From CAWUKT01 sp964352215 (GTDB lineage: Bacteria > Bacteroidota > Bacteroidia > J057 > JADKCL01): DNA of 64,000 nt. Position 1 is the first letter of the stretch; each line of letters begins with the position of its first letter. The position numbers were made by a program, and so were the translations under genes. Below, piece by piece: positions 51,878 to 60,821 of this stretch. A model generated the notes under the pieces. It was not told the origin of the DNA, searched no databases, and was given only the letters and a program-made list of their open reading frames with translations. The stretch lies in the NCBI GenBank assembly GCA_964352215.1, contig CAYGRE010000020.1:1-64000 (forward strand). Reading direction: 5' to 3'.

Positions 51878-52576
51878 TTACAGGGTGTTTAGCTTGGACA
51901 TCAGGGTTTTCTGATAAGTCACTCCGACTGGAACCAGGTTCCCTCCAATTACAACCGTATTGTCTTCTATGCTATCTATTTTGCTCAGATTTACAATATA
52001 GGACCGATGCACCCGCATAAAGGAATCCTCTGGCAGCTTTGAAACCACGCCTTTCATGGAGGAATAGACGGTATACCTTTTTCCCTCTGTGTAAATGCGG
52101 ACATAATCCGCCATGGCCTCGACCATAATGATCTCATCCAGGTCCAGTCCCAGGAGGCTATGATCAACTTTGACAAAGAGTTTACCAGGAGCAGTGGTGA
52201 CAGGTTCTCCCTGTGGGGGAGAATCGATCACTTTTTGAACAGCTTTTAGAAAACGGGGATACTTAACCGGCTTGACAATATAATCAAGCACATCCAGCTC
52301 AAATGCTGAGATCGCATATTCTTCTTTCGAAGTAATGAGGATTACCTGTGGCCTGACTTTGAGGGATTTCAAGAGATCTAAACCAGACATTTCTGGCATT
52401 TCCACATCCAAAAGGAGGAGGTCTACCTGCTCCTTGCGTAGCACATTAGCCGCCTCAATAGCACTGCTACAGGTAGCTACAAGATGAAGACCTTCGGTTT
52501 CCTCAACCAGATTTTGAATGATCTTACGGGTCATTGCATCGTCATCGACGATTACGCAATTGATAATTTGGTTCAT
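51878..52576 (-). CDS. LytTR-family response regulator
   Basis: 232 aa. REC domain 1-118: acidic pocket Asp11/Asp12, phosphorylation site Asp57 in LLLDVEMPEMSG, Lys of the KPVKYPRF motif at about 102-103. LytTR DNA-binding domain about 135-232 (FVKVDHSLLGLDLDEIIMVEAMADYVRIYTEG). Such regulators answer to LytS-type histidine kinases; none is adjacent. Preceded, 79 bp upstream, by the pseudo-receiver/HPt gene on the same strand. Confidence 0.92.
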   Translation of the reverse strand: MNQIINCVIVDDDAMTRKIIQNLVEETEGLHLVATCSSAIEAANVLRKEQVDLLLLDVEMPEMSGLDLLKSLKVRPQVILITSKEEYAISAFELDVLDYIVKPVKYPRFLKAVQKVIDSPPQGEPVTTAPGKLFVKVDHSLLGLDLDEIIMVEAMADYVRIYTEGKRYTVYSSMKGVVSKLPEDSFMRVHRSYIVNLSKIDSIEDNTVVIGGNLVPVGVTYQKTLMSKLNTL

Positions 52577-52655
52577 TGCCTACCCAAAGGGAGTAAAATT
52601 GAATTCAGGCCAGAAATTAGGTAAAATCAACGGGAAATACATATTTCCGGTGCAA

Positions 52656-53369
52656 TTAGATCATTCGTCTTTTTATCCTGTCCAGGGATTCGCTGAATTT
52701 GATACTGTTGTTTTGGAGATTCTTCACCATTGAAGGTAAGGATGCTGCTTCCTCCCCACTCCTGGCAACCAACTCAACTTGTTCGGCCATCTGCGCCATT
52801 TCTTCAGCCCCTAAGTATTTGTAATTCGATTGTAGTTTGTGAGCCAGGTCACTTACATAGCTTAATTGTCCCTGCGAAAGGCCTTGGTTCATTTTCTCAA
52901 AAGTTACCGGCACATCCTGGATATGGATCTCCAGTAATTCTGCGATTCGCCTGGGGTCTCCATTTGAAACTTGCTGAAGATAAGTAAGGTCAACGGACAT
53001 AGGATGTGGGGCCTTGTCCAGATAGTTTGAAAGGACCGTTGCGAGTTCTTTGCGTTTAAGCGGGGTATGGATCACGGCATCGAGTTGGTTATTGGTGGTG
53101 GAAATGTCAGTATGGATCATGCCAATCACTGGAATTTCAGGATGCTCAAGGAGGAGTTGGTTCAGATAGCTATCATTTTCCTTGTTTTCAGGATCGATCC
53201 CGACCAGTACCAGGGAAACCACTCCATTGCCGGTCTTCTGACTCCTGTATTTCTCCTCTGAGATAGGCTTGTACCCCAACTGTTCAATCAGTCGGGAGAC
53301 GATGGCAAGGCTCAGTGGGTTGTCCTCCAGGATTAATATATTCGAATTGGAAGCGTCTGCTTTTACCAT
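52656..53369 (-). CDS. Pseudo-receiver plus HPt domain protein
   Basis: 237 aa. Residues 10-118 follow the receiver fold (ILILEDNPLSLAIVSRLIEQLG) with an acidic residue at Asp16, but the phosphorylation position falls in LVLVGIDPEN, so the site Asp is replaced or shifted and the domain is probably inactive. Residues 125-235 are an HPt-like helical bundle with the phosphohistidine segment LAHKLQSNYKYLG (His177). It likely relays phosphate from an unlinked hybrid kinase, perhaps to the LytTR regulator downstream. Partnership is inference. Confidence 0.75.
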   Translation of the reverse strand: MVKADASNSNILILEDNPLSLAIVSRLIEQLGYKPISEEKYRSQKTGNGVVSLVLVGIDPENKENDSYLNQLLLEHPEIPVIGMIHTDISTTNNQLDAVIHTPLKRKELATVLSNYLDKAPHPMSVDLTYLQQVSNGDPRRIAELLEIHIQDVPVTFEKMNQGLSQGQLSYVSDLAHKLQSNYKYLGAEEMAQMAEQVELVARSGEEAASLPSMVKNLQNNSIKFSESLDRIKRRMI

Positions 53370-53558
53370 TTAACTAAAGTACTGCCCATTTGGCCGAAGT
53401 GACCTTCGTTCATCGAGTGAATGGTGGCATTGATCGAGGAGTGTCCAGAATACTACACCAATGATGGCACCTTGCCGTGTATAAAATAGAAAAACAAAGC
53501 CCTATCTTATCAACTTGTTTGTAATTGTTTACCCAATACTACTAAAAATCAATTTGTT

Positions 53559-53936
53559 ATGATCAAAGAATTCAAAGCCTTTATCAGCCGGGGAAATGTA
53601 ATCGACCTGGCAGTTGCAGTTGTCATCGGTGGTGCTTTCGCCCTCGTCATCGGCTCATTTGTCGGTGACATCCTCAATCCAATCATTGGATTTCTGTTCG
53701 GCAAACCAGACTTCAGCGACATCGTCATCAGGCTCAATGGTGAAAGCGTGATCGGAATCGGCAAGCTTCTGACGGCCATCATCAACTTCGTCCTGATCGC
53801 CCTGGCCCTGTTCATGGTTATCAAAGGTGTCAATGCTACCAAGAAGAAGGAAGAAGCTGCTGCTCCTGCACCTCCTCCAGGACCTACTACTGAAGAAAAA
53901 CTCTTAGCTGAAATCCGTGATCTGCTCAAGAAGTAA
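53559..53936 (+). CDS. mscL: Large-conductance mechanosensitive channel
   Basis: 125 aa. Begins MIKEFKAFISRGNVIDLAVAVVIGGAF, the conserved N-terminal helix and first transmembrane segment of MscL; a second membrane helix (LLTAIINFVLIALALFMVIKG) and a C-terminal charged helix (EEKLLAEIRDLLKK) after an Ala/Pro linker. Forms a pentameric pore in the inner membrane that opens on sudden osmotic down-shock. Monocistronic with a terminator. Confidence 0.95.
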   Translation: MIKEFKAFISRGNVIDLAVAVVIGGAFALVIGSFVGDILNPIIGFLFGKPDFSDIVIRLNGESVIGIGKLLTAIINFVLIALALFMVIKGVNATKKKEEAAAPAPPPGPTTEEKLLAEIRDLLKK

Positions 53937-53964
53937 GATTTGCTAATAACCAATGTATAGATTT

Positions 53965-53998
53965 GGGAGCGGAGCCTGGTGCTCCGTTCCCTAATTTT
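53965..53998 (+). terminator. Terminator after mscL
   Basis: Eleven-bp stem GGGAGCGGAGC (53965-53975) with GCTCCGTTCCC (53981-53991), loop CTGGT, then TAATTTTTG. Confidence 0.82.
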
Positions 53999-54014
53999 TG
54001 AAACCCTGTTAAAA

Positions 54015-55091
54015 ATGAAAAGAACGTCTATGAAACGCTTCATGCTGCTCCTCGGTATCCTGACCTGGGGCTTAAGCAACTCCACTTATGCCCAAACGGC
54101 AAATGATACGATAAAGAATTGGGACAAGGGTGGCTTGGCTGGCCTGACCTTTAACCAGGTCGGCCTCTTCAATTGGGCTGCTGGTGGTCAAAGCAATATC
54201 ACCCTGATCGGTAACCTGAATTTGTTTGCCAACCGGACTTGGGAAAAGGCTAAATGGGAGAATACCCTGGATTTGGCTTATGGCTTCATCAAAAATAATT
54301 TCATCTTTGACCCCGAAGCACGGGTTGTCAAGGCTGAGGATAGGATTGACTTTTCCTCCAAGTTTGGCAAGAATGCCTGGAATGAGAAGGTAAGCTATTC
54401 TGCTTTGCTCAACTTCCGTTCCCAGTTTGATTATGGTCGGGCCAATCCCCTTGACGATACCTATATCTCCCGCTTTATGTCTCCTGGATACGTGGTTTTT
54501 GCGCTTGGTCTGGACTACAAGCCCAATGATGACCTTTCCATCTTTGTTTCACCAGCATCGGGAAAAGCCACCTTTGTTACCGATGACAGCCTGGCAGCGG
54601 CCGCTGCTTTTGGGGTCAACCAAATCAAAGAGAATGGTGACTTCTTCCCTGGAAGCAAGGCCAATTCAAGGGTAGAAGTTGGTGCGACGGTCCGTGTGAA
54701 GTACAAGAAGGACGTTATGGAAAATGTCAGTCTGGAATCCCAGCTTGAATTGTTCTCCAACTATATCGACCGTCCTCAGAACATTGACATTCGTTGGAAC
54801 AACGCCATTGTTGCCAAGGTCAATAAGTACATCACCGTCAATCTGTTTACCGATCTGATCTACGACCACGACATCAAGATCGGCCGTGTGCTCTCTGATG
54901 GCACCCCGGATTTCAGTATCAATCCCAATCCGATCGCTGACCCTGCGACGGGATTCTTAACCCCCGATCTTCCTTTTTGGCCAGGTCCTAACTATGCTAC
55001 CGATCCTACAGACGTCGTACAGGTGCAGAAAAAAGGTCCGGTTGTCCAGTTCAAGGAAATATTTGGCGTAGGACTTGCCTACAAGTTCTGA
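54015..55091 (+). CDS. DUF3078 outer-membrane protein
   Basis: 358 aa from the ATG at 54015 (a second Met lies at 54030). Signal peptide ends near STYAQ. Mature start ANDTIKNWDKGGLAGLTFNQVGLFNWAAGGQSN is the DUF3078 signature, followed by alternating strands (LFANRTWEKAKWENTLDLAYGF) and a C-terminal FGVGLAYKF barrel strand. These Bacteroidota-specific proteins sit in the outer membrane; role unknown. Ends in a strong terminator. Confidence 0.88.
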   Translation: MKRTSMKRFMLLLGILTWGLSNSTYAQTANDTIKNWDKGGLAGLTFNQVGLFNWAAGGQSNITLIGNLNLFANRTWEKAKWENTLDLAYGFIKNNFIFDPEARVVKAEDRIDFSSKFGKNAWNEKVSYSALLNFRSQFDYGRANPLDDTYISRFMSPGYVVFALGLDYKPNDDLSIFVSPASGKATFVTDDSLAAAAAFGVNQIKENGDFFPGSKANSRVEVGATVRVKYKKDVMENVSLESQLELFSNYIDRPQNIDIRWNNAIVAKVNKYITVNLFTDLIYDHDIKIGRVLSDGTPDFSINPNPIADPATGFLTPDLPFWPGPNYATDPTDVVQVQKKGPVVQFKEIFGVGLAYKF

Positions 55092-55133
55092 TCGGATCCC
55101 TGTCCGGATTTCATAACCAGTACAGGAGCACCG

Positions 55134-55174
55134 AAAAGAGAGGATTTCCAGTTGATGGGAATCCTCTCTTTTTA
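55134..55174 (+). terminator. Terminator after the DUF3078 gene
   Basis: AAAAGAGAGGAT (55134-55145) pairs with ATCCTCTCTTTT (55161-55172), flanked by a T-run. Confidence 0.88.
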
Positions 55175-55373
55175 GTTTAAAACTTACTTTAGCTCTTTCT
55201 GGGGGCATAAGCATATTATGCCTGCATCCAACAGGAATGATACGCGTCCCGGGAGAACCCAGTTCCCCGGTCATCAACCACACCTCCACTTTATACCAGA
55301 AAGTTAAGATCACTTTCCCTATTTTCGTGAATGAGAAGGGATACACATTGGTGTGCGTAAAGAATAGATTCCT

Positions 55374-56108
55374 GTGAGCAAGAAGAACCAGAAGAAGAGC
55401 GAAGAAAAACCCCGTGGCCCACTGATCCTGTCATTGGATACGGCCACCGAAGTCTCATCAGTCGCACTTTTCGAAGGCGAGCAGCTGGTTGCGGTCCAGG
55501 ATGTATATACCAATAAGCTCCACGCCAAATTGATTACGGTGCTCATCGACCAATTACTCGGCAATCTGGAGCTGACACCAAAAGACCTGGCCGCAGTGGT
55601 GGTTAGCGAGGGGCCGGGGTCTTATACCGGACTCAGGGTAGGGGTATCCACAGCCAAGGGCTTGGCCATGGCCCTGAATATTCCGCTGTTGTCAGTGGGA
55701 AGTCTTGCATCATTGGCAGCCTCGGTCACAGACCTGGCCCAAGCCATTGGCGCTAAGGTTTGCCCTTTGTTGGACGCCAGAAGAATGGAGGTTTATACTG
55801 CAGTCTTCGACCAGGAAGGGCGACTACTGGAGGAGACATCCGCCAAGATCATCGAGGAAGATGCCTTTGCAGAATTACTCACCACGCAAAAGGTCATTTT
55901 CCTTGGTGATGGGGCCGCTAAATGCAAGGAAATTCTGGAACAACACCCCAATGCAATCGTACTCCACGACCGAATTTCCAGCGCCAGGCACAGTGGGGTG
56001 ATCGCGTGGAGGAAGTTTCAGGTCCAGGAGTTTGAAGACCTGGTTACATTCGAACCATTCTATTTGAAGAACTTTGTAGCAACTATATCCAAGAAGAAGC
56101 TGTTATAA
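55374..56108 (+). CDS. tsaB: tRNA threonylcarbamoyladenosine biosynthesis protein TsaB
   Basis: 244 aa from the GTG at 55374; an in-frame TAG lies 7 bp upstream, so no longer form exists. A basic 14-residue N-terminal extension (SKKNQKKSEEKPRG) precedes ILSLDTATEVSSVALF, the ASKHA-fold start of TsaB, with GPGSYTGLRVG (about 83-93) and PLLDARRMEVYTAVF. Acts with TsaD and TsaE to make t6A at position 37 of tRNAs reading ANN codons. Followed by a GNAT gene 65 bp on. Confidence 0.92.
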   Translation: MSKKNQKKSEEKPRGPLILSLDTATEVSSVALFEGEQLVAVQDVYTNKLHAKLITVLIDQLLGNLELTPKDLAAVVVSEGPGSYTGLRVGVSTAKGLAMALNIPLLSVGSLASLAASVTDLAQAIGAKVCPLLDARRMEVYTAVFDQEGRLLEETSAKIIEEDAFAELLTTQKVIFLGDGAAKCKEILEQHPNAIVLHDRISSARHSGVIAWRKFQVQEFEDLVTFEPFYLKNFVATISKKKLL

Positions 56109-56173
56109 AATCCTGGACGTTGTTAGATTGGAGCCTTGTCTGAAAAGAGTATCATACCAGATCACCAAAGAGA

Positions 56174-56629
56174 ATGATGGAAGAAGAGAATATCAACAAT
56201 AAGGTGACCGTTCGACCGCTCAATCGTTTCAATTGGGAGTTGGCCGTGCAGCTAAAACTGCATGATTACCAGGAGGGGTACATGCCTGACAACCTGACTT
56301 CTATTGCCCAATCCAAGTTCGAGAACCTGGACCCTACCGGGATTTTTGTGGGTGAAAGGATGGTTGGGTTTGCTATGTACGGAAATTTTGGTGGAGTATG
56401 CTGGATCAACCGGATCATGGTCGACAAAGGTTTTCAGGAGCAGGGATATGGGAAGAAGGCTCTGAAGATCATTCTGGACAAATTGAAAACCCGTCCGGAT
56501 TGCAGTGAAGTCAGAACCAGTTTCGTCCATCAAAATGCTTTGGCGGAATACTTCTTCTCCCAAAATGGATTTCACAGGATTGCTGATGGCCTGGACGGGG
56601 AGATCGTGATGCGCTGGTTGCCGGATTGA
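56174..56629 (+). CDS. GNAT-family N-acetyltransferase
   Basis: 151 aa; a second Met at position 2 is equally possible. GNAT motif A is visible as IMVDKGFQEQGYGKKALKIIL (about 80-100), with the acetyl-CoA phosphate loop Q-x-x-G-Y/G-x. Late motif B VRTSFVHQNALAEYFFSQNGFHRI is also present. Resembles the spermidine/spermine or general amine branch. Substrate unknown. Downstream of tsaB on the same strand. Confidence 0.85.
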   Translation: MMEEENINNKVTVRPLNRFNWELAVQLKLHDYQEGYMPDNLTSIAQSKFENLDPTGIFVGERMVGFAMYGNFGGVCWINRIMVDKGFQEQGYGKKALKIILDKLKTRPDCSEVRTSFVHQNALAEYFFSQNGFHRIADGLDGEIVMRWLPD

Positions 56630-56669
56630 ACCAGGCAGACGATAGAATTTACCGGTTCCTTTTACGCGG

Positions 56670-56720
56670 TACGTCCCCGGATGTTTTCCCTTTGTACACT
56701 ACATCCCCAGACGTTTTGAC
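56670..56720 (-). repeat. Imperfect copies of a gene's coding tail past its stop
   Basis: Minus-strand sequences at 56700-56720 (coding end of the FAD oxidase) and 56670-56690 (past the stop) agree at 16 of 21 bases, 30 bp apart. Coding version ends AAACGTCTGGGGATGTAG; the echo reads AAACATCCGGGGACGTAC. Confidence 0.6.
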
Positions 56721-58024
56721 TGCAAGCTCTGCATGACTTTGCCGCTGTCCAGGCGCTCCTTGATGGCAAGAAACTCCTTCAGATTGGGATACCCCTTTTC
56801 AAACATGTCTTGTTTCATCCGGGAGTCTTTGGTCAGGTAGAGGCGGCCACCATATTCCATTACCAGTTCATCCAGTTGATCCAGAAAGGGAAACAGCCGG
56901 GCGGACATGGGAAAATCAAGGGCCAGAGTGTATCCCTCCATCGGAAAGCTCATCATTCCTTCCTGCTCGCCAAAATATTTCAAAACGGTGAGGAAAGAAG
57001 GCATCTTTTGATCAGAGATCAGGGTCAGTATCCTGACGAGGCCTTCGTAGGCATTGTCGGGAGGGATGACAAACTGATATTGAGCAAACCCCTTTTTCCC
57101 ATAGACGCGGTTCCAGTGGTGGATGAAATCGAGGGGGTAGAAATAGGTATCGTAATCGGTGATGTGGCGAAAGTTATCTTCGTTTCCTTTGGAGTAGAAA
57201 ACGTGGTTGAAAGCTTTGGTGGTAAAGGGATTGATGGTAAAGGAGGGGAAGACGTCGGGCATGCTCAGCTTTCCCTGGGTTTTGACAAAGAGTGGATTGC
57301 TTTTTTGAGCTTCCGTCTCCAAATCCTTCAGGGTAGCATGTTCACCGTTCAAGAGAATCCCGCGTCCCAGGTCATTTCCGGATGCCAGGCAATCAATCCA
57401 GGCAACCGAGTAGGTGTACTTGAGCGATTTTTCAAAGTAGGGGAACAATTCGTGGATGTTCCGGGCCCGGATGGCTTCCTCTACGATGTAGGAGGTCTCG
57501 ATGGGCTTGAGCTTAAAAGTCCCCTCTATAATGGTTCCGGTCAGTCCCATGCCCCCACAAGTTGCCCAGAAAATATCGCTGTTCTCTTCCTTGGAACAAT
57601 GGTAAATGGTTCCATCAGGGGCCAGAAGTTTCAGGGAGTGGAGGTGGCGGGAAAAAGAACCTTCGCTGTGGTGGTTCTTGCCATGCACATCTGCTGCGAT
57701 GGCTCCTCCAAGGGTGATAAACTTGGTCCCGGGTGTAACCGGTAGAAACCAGCCGGCAGGCATGACCACATCAATGACTTCTTTGAAACTGACCCCGGCC
57801 TGGCAACGGAGGATGCCTTGTTCACGGTCAAAATCCAGAAACCGGTTGAGTTTGGTTGTAGAAAGAATCCGCTCATTGAGGGAGGAGTCACCGTAGCAGC
57901 GACCCAAACCACGGGGGATGTAATCTTCCCAATCCTTGGTTTCCTCCAATGCTTCACGAACCGATGAAAACGATTTTACTTCCGCTTCTACGACCGGAAA
58001 ATTTCCCCAATTGGATACCTTCAT
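56699..58024 (-). CDS. FAD-linked oxidase, DprE1/L-gulonolactone oxidase-like
   Basis: 441 aa. FAD-binding type 4 (VAO/GLO) domain: PRGLGRCYGDSSLN (about 37-50), GVSFKEVIDVVMPAGWFLPVTPGTKFITLGGAIAADVHGKNHH (about 93-135), VTPGT and DxHGKN being typical of DprE1 decaprenylphosphoryl-ribose oxidases. The C-terminal part HWNRVYGKKGFAQYQFVIPPD also fits. Cytoplasmic or membrane-associated sugar oxidase. In other bacteria DprE1 pairs with a reductase for arabinose or related sugars; none is adjacent here. The stop region shows a tail echo at 56670-56690. Confidence 0.85.
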   Translation of the reverse strand: MKVSNWGNFPVVEAEVKSFSSVREALEETKDWEDYIPRGLGRCYGDSSLNERILSTTKLNRFLDFDREQGILRCQAGVSFKEVIDVVMPAGWFLPVTPGTKFITLGGAIAADVHGKNHHSEGSFSRHLHSLKLLAPDGTIYHCSKEENSDIFWATCGGMGLTGTIIEGTFKLKPIETSYIVEEAIRARNIHELFPYFEKSLKYTYSVAWIDCLASGNDLGRGILLNGEHATLKDLETEAQKSNPLFVKTQGKLSMPDVFPSFTINPFTTKAFNHVFYSKGNEDNFRHITDYDTYFYPLDFIHHWNRVYGKKGFAQYQFVIPPDNAYEGLVRILTLISDQKMPSFLTVLKYFGEQEGMMSFPMEGYTLALDFPMSARLFPFLDQLDELVMEYGGRLYLTKDSRMKQDMFEKGYPNLKEFLAIKERLDSGKVMQSLQSKRLGM

Positions 58025-58039
58025 TCTACAAATATAGGC

Positions 58040-58570
58040 CTAATTCCCGTACGAACGCTCATACATGAACTTGTAGTAGCTGTTATGAACTTCGTCGTTT
58101 AGAAAGGTAATGGTTACGTCTTTGGTCACCAGGTTTTGCTCCAGAAAGACCCGGTACCCCGGATATTCCCATAGAAATTTGTAGCCCATCGCATCTTCCT
58201 GTACTCCTTCCCCGTGGATATTTTTAACCCAGGCCACGAGCGCGTCTCCGGAACCGCTGGCAGATTTCACATCGATCGAGTGGAGGTAACCTTGCCAGAA
58301 AAACAATTTGACAAACCGCAATTGCATCCCTTCCAACGTGAGGTAATCTTCCAGGAGGTCATAGCGGATTAATTTCTGGTATTTGCCCCTTTTGAGGAGA
58401 CTCTTGTGTTGCTCTATCGTCAGGGAGTCGTGCTGCACACCGAGTTCGAAGCCTTTGAAGGACAGCATTGCATCGCTGCTTTGGGCTTGAAGCCCGATCG
58501 AAACCCCGGAAAAAAGGGCCAATACGAGGAAATTGACAAGGAATATGTGGGTTGGAGTGTTATATCTCAT
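58040..58570 (-). CDS. Secreted protein of unknown function
   Basis: 176 aa. Signal peptide MRYNTPTHIFLVNFLVLALFS ends near GLQAQ (residue 30). The mature part has beta-alpha-like pattern (LSFKGFELGVQHDSLTIEQHKSLL, LRFVKLFFWQGYLHSIDVKS) with no motif I know. Lies 16 bp upstream of the FAD oxidase on the same strand and may be cotranscribed with it. Divergent from the MaoC-like gene. Confidence 0.68.
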   Translation of the reverse strand: MRYNTPTHIFLVNFLVLALFSGVSIGLQAQSSDAMLSFKGFELGVQHDSLTIEQHKSLLKRGKYQKLIRYDLLEDYLTLEGMQLRFVKLFFWQGYLHSIDVKSASGSGDALVAWVKNIHGEGVQEDAMGYKFLWEYPGYRVFLEQNLVTKDVTITFLNDEVHNSYYKFMYERSYGN

Positions 58571-58620
58571 GTGAAAAGAATCAGATTTGATAAATTTACC
58601 CTGGAATTACTACAAATCCC

Positions 58621-59082
58621 ATGCCTGAAACGAGTACCCCCACCCTTTCTATCAATGGCCATCCTCTCCGGTTGGACAGTGAATGGGAATTGGGTGAACT
58701 GAACCTGACCGAAGAAGAGGTGATTACTTTTGCCAAGGTGATCGATCCGCTTCCTTTCCATACCGATCCCGAAGCGGCCGCGAAAAGTCACTTTGGAAGG
58801 TTGATCGCTCCCGGTACGATGATGTACAGTGAGTACCACAAGCGGGCTTTCATTCCTATGTTCTCCAAAAGTATCATCGCAGGACAGAGTGTGAGGGAAT
58901 GGAATTTTTACCTGCCTCATTACCCAGGGAGATCTTATTTCTGTACCCTTTCAGTAACTGAGATGGATGTGCGCAAGGATGCAGGAATGGTAAGCGTCAC
59001 CTGGCATTTTAAAATGCGCGATGCCAAAGGACGGTTGGTTCAGGAGGTACATCCGCAGATATTACACCACCTCGACCGCTGA
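58621..59082 (+). CDS. MaoC-like hotdog-fold dehydratase
   Basis: 153 aa, no signal peptide. Hotdog fold with the MaoC hydratase active-site segment: AKVIDPLPFHTDPEAA, where Asp and His of DPLPFHTD take the catalytic places, then SHFGRLIAPGTMMYS. Likely an (R)-3-hydroxyacyl hydratase or ACP dehydratase. The A of its TGA stop is the first base of the next ATG, so it is translationally coupled to the deacetylase gene. Confidence 0.85.
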   Translation: MPETSTPTLSINGHPLRLDSEWELGELNLTEEEVITFAKVIDPLPFHTDPEAAAKSHFGRLIAPGTMMYSEYHKRAFIPMFSKSIIAGQSVREWNFYLPHYPGRSYFCTLSVTEMDVRKDAGMVSVTWHFKMRDAKGRLVQEVHPQILHHLDR

Positions 59083-59729
59083 TGTCTCCTGCCCGAACAC
59101 CCCGGTTGATCCAGGCCTGCTGGCCACATCGCCTCTGGCGAATGCCGGCCGAATCCGCACAGCCTTGTCTTTACCTGACTTTTGATGATGGTCCTACACC
59201 GGGTATCACCGATTGGGTCCTTGACATACTCGATGCCTACCAGGCAAAGGCCAGCTTTTTTGTCGTGGGGCAACAGGCACAGCAGCATCCAATCCTTCTG
59301 AGAGAGGTGCTAAAACGAGGGCATGCTGTAGGTACCCATACCCAGCACCATTTGAATGGTTGGAAAACGGATTCCGTTACCTATCTGAAAGATGTTCAGG
59401 CTGGAAATGAGTCCATAACAGAGGTTCTCAAAAGCACCTCACCAGAATACCAGCCCAGATTGTTCCGCCCTCCCTATGGACGCCTGCGTTCGCGGGATGC
59501 ACGAAAGATCACAGGGCAGCAAATCGTCATGTGGAATGTGCTCGCTTCGGATTGGAGTGATACATTGAGTGTGGAGCAAGTAGCCGCCAGGGTGATTGAC
59601 AATGGAAGAGATGGATCGATTGTGGTGTTCCACGATAGCCTGAAAGCAGAACCCAGGGTCAAGGGAGCATTGCCCATGGTGTTGGAGCACTTTGCGGAAA
59701 AGGGATACCGATTTGGGAAATTGGATTAG
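59082..59729 (+). CDS. Polysaccharide deacetylase (NodB-like)
   Basis: 215 aa. NodB homology: motif 1 TFDDGP (about 28-33), motif 2 GTHTQHH with the metal histidines, motif 3 RLFRPPYGR, motif 4 near SDWSD, motif 5 IVVFHDSLKA. No clear signal peptide, unlike many family members. Removes N-acetyl groups from a glycan such as peptidoglycan or a surface polysaccharide. Overlaps the MaoC-like gene by one base. Confidence 0.92.
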   Translation: MSPARTPRLIQACWPHRLWRMPAESAQPCLYLTFDDGPTPGITDWVLDILDAYQAKASFFVVGQQAQQHPILLREVLKRGHAVGTHTQHHLNGWKTDSVTYLKDVQAGNESITEVLKSTSPEYQPRLFRPPYGRLRSRDARKITGQQIVMWNVLASDWSDTLSVEQVAARVIDNGRDGSIVVFHDSLKAEPRVKGALPMVLEHFAEKGYRFGKLD

Positions 59730-59791
59730 GACGGTCTTAGGGTAGCAATGGATTTACGTCGAAGGCTACCATTTTGAAGGGCCTGTTTACC

Positions 59792-60721
59792 TCAGTCCTG
59801 CTGGAAAACAAATTCCAGGGCGCCGCAGGAAACCTTGTCTGAGATCAAACTGAGATTCCGGCTTTGCTTGCCATCGTTGAAATTAATGGCGCAGGTATTG
59901 GGAGGGATAGAACCGAGATTCTCCGCAAACAGGACGAGGCGGTTTTCCTTTCCAGGTTCAATCTTCAGCTGGATAGCTTTCTTTTCCTTTTTCAGGTAAT
60001 AATCCTTCAGAATCCATTTGCCGTTGAATTGCAGAGAGATTACATCCCCATCTTCTTTGTTCACATCCCAGACATAAGCTGTAATCTGCTCTTTGAAAAC
60101 GTCGACTTCACGGAGGCGGGTGATGGCCCGTCCTTCTAATTCCCCATGGCTGATAGAGGGTTTTTCTTTTTCCTGTTGATCGGGAGTGGCGTCGGGATTT
60201 TTGCTGTCCTTTTTGTCATCCAGATCTACATCTGTAATCGGAAGATTACTCAGGTCGACATCGTAGTCGTTGTTGAAGGGATCAACCTTCTCCACCTTCA
60301 AATATCCGGGTGAACAAGCGATGTCTTTGGTGAAGCCTTCCCAAACTCCGCTGAGCTGGTATATCCCACCACCAATGTTTTCTATTGAAAGGACACCACG
60401 CTTCAGACACCACTCGTAGGTCGCAAAATGAAAGTGGTCAAGTAATTTATATTCCCGGAAGAGCATCTCATCGCCGGCCTTATTCACGGCCGCTTTGAAT
60501 TCCATTCGCGCATAAATCTCGGGATGGCCTTCGAGGTGAATTTGGGTAATGCCAGTGACGACATCGTCCACCTGGTGCATGGTCAATTGGACAGTGTAAT
60601 TCTCATAAGGTGGATTGTCCGGCTGAACCAGGGTGCCCAACCATTCACCTTCAAATGTTTGCGCATTCAATACCGGAGCCAGGACCAGAAGCGCGATGAA
60701 GAGCCAATACTTTTTATACAT
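59792..60721 (-). CDS. Secreted protein of unknown function
   Basis: 309 aa. Signal peptide MYKKYWLFIALLVLAPVLNAQ. Residues 22-150 form a beta-rich domain (FEGEWLGTLVQP, YTVQLTMHQVDDVVTGITQIHLEGHPEIYARMEF) of lipocalin-like look; a disordered acidic linker (about 170-195, DLDDKKDSKNPDATPDQQEKEK) leads to a second beta domain (VISLQFNGKWILKDYYLKKEKKAIQLKIEPGKENRLVLFAENLG). No known function. Convergent with the deacetylase gene. Confidence 0.72.
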   Translation of the reverse strand: MYKKYWLFIALLVLAPVLNAQTFEGEWLGTLVQPDNPPYENYTVQLTMHQVDDVVTGITQIHLEGHPEIYARMEFKAAVNKAGDEMLFREYKLLDHFHFATYEWCLKRGVLSIENIGGGIYQLSGVWEGFTKDIACSPGYLKVEKVDPFNNDYDVDLSNLPITDVDLDDKKDSKNPDATPDQQEKEKPSISHGELEGRAITRLREVDVFKEQITAYVWDVNKEDGDVISLQFNGKWILKDYYLKKEKKAIQLKIEPGKENRLVLFAENLGSIPPNTCAINFNDGKQSRNLSLISDKVSCGALEFVFQQD

Positions 60722-60821
60722 AAGGTTGCTGGTGTTCGGATACTAAACGAAGAAGGTAACGAATTATTTGCAGAGCCGGGACCTATATGAGAGTACTTCC
60801 TGAGGCAATTATTGGTCGGTT

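Noticed and set aside
56810..57745. 311-codon frame antisense to the FAD oxidase
   Set aside because: Shadow; the minus-strand gene has clear FAD motifs.
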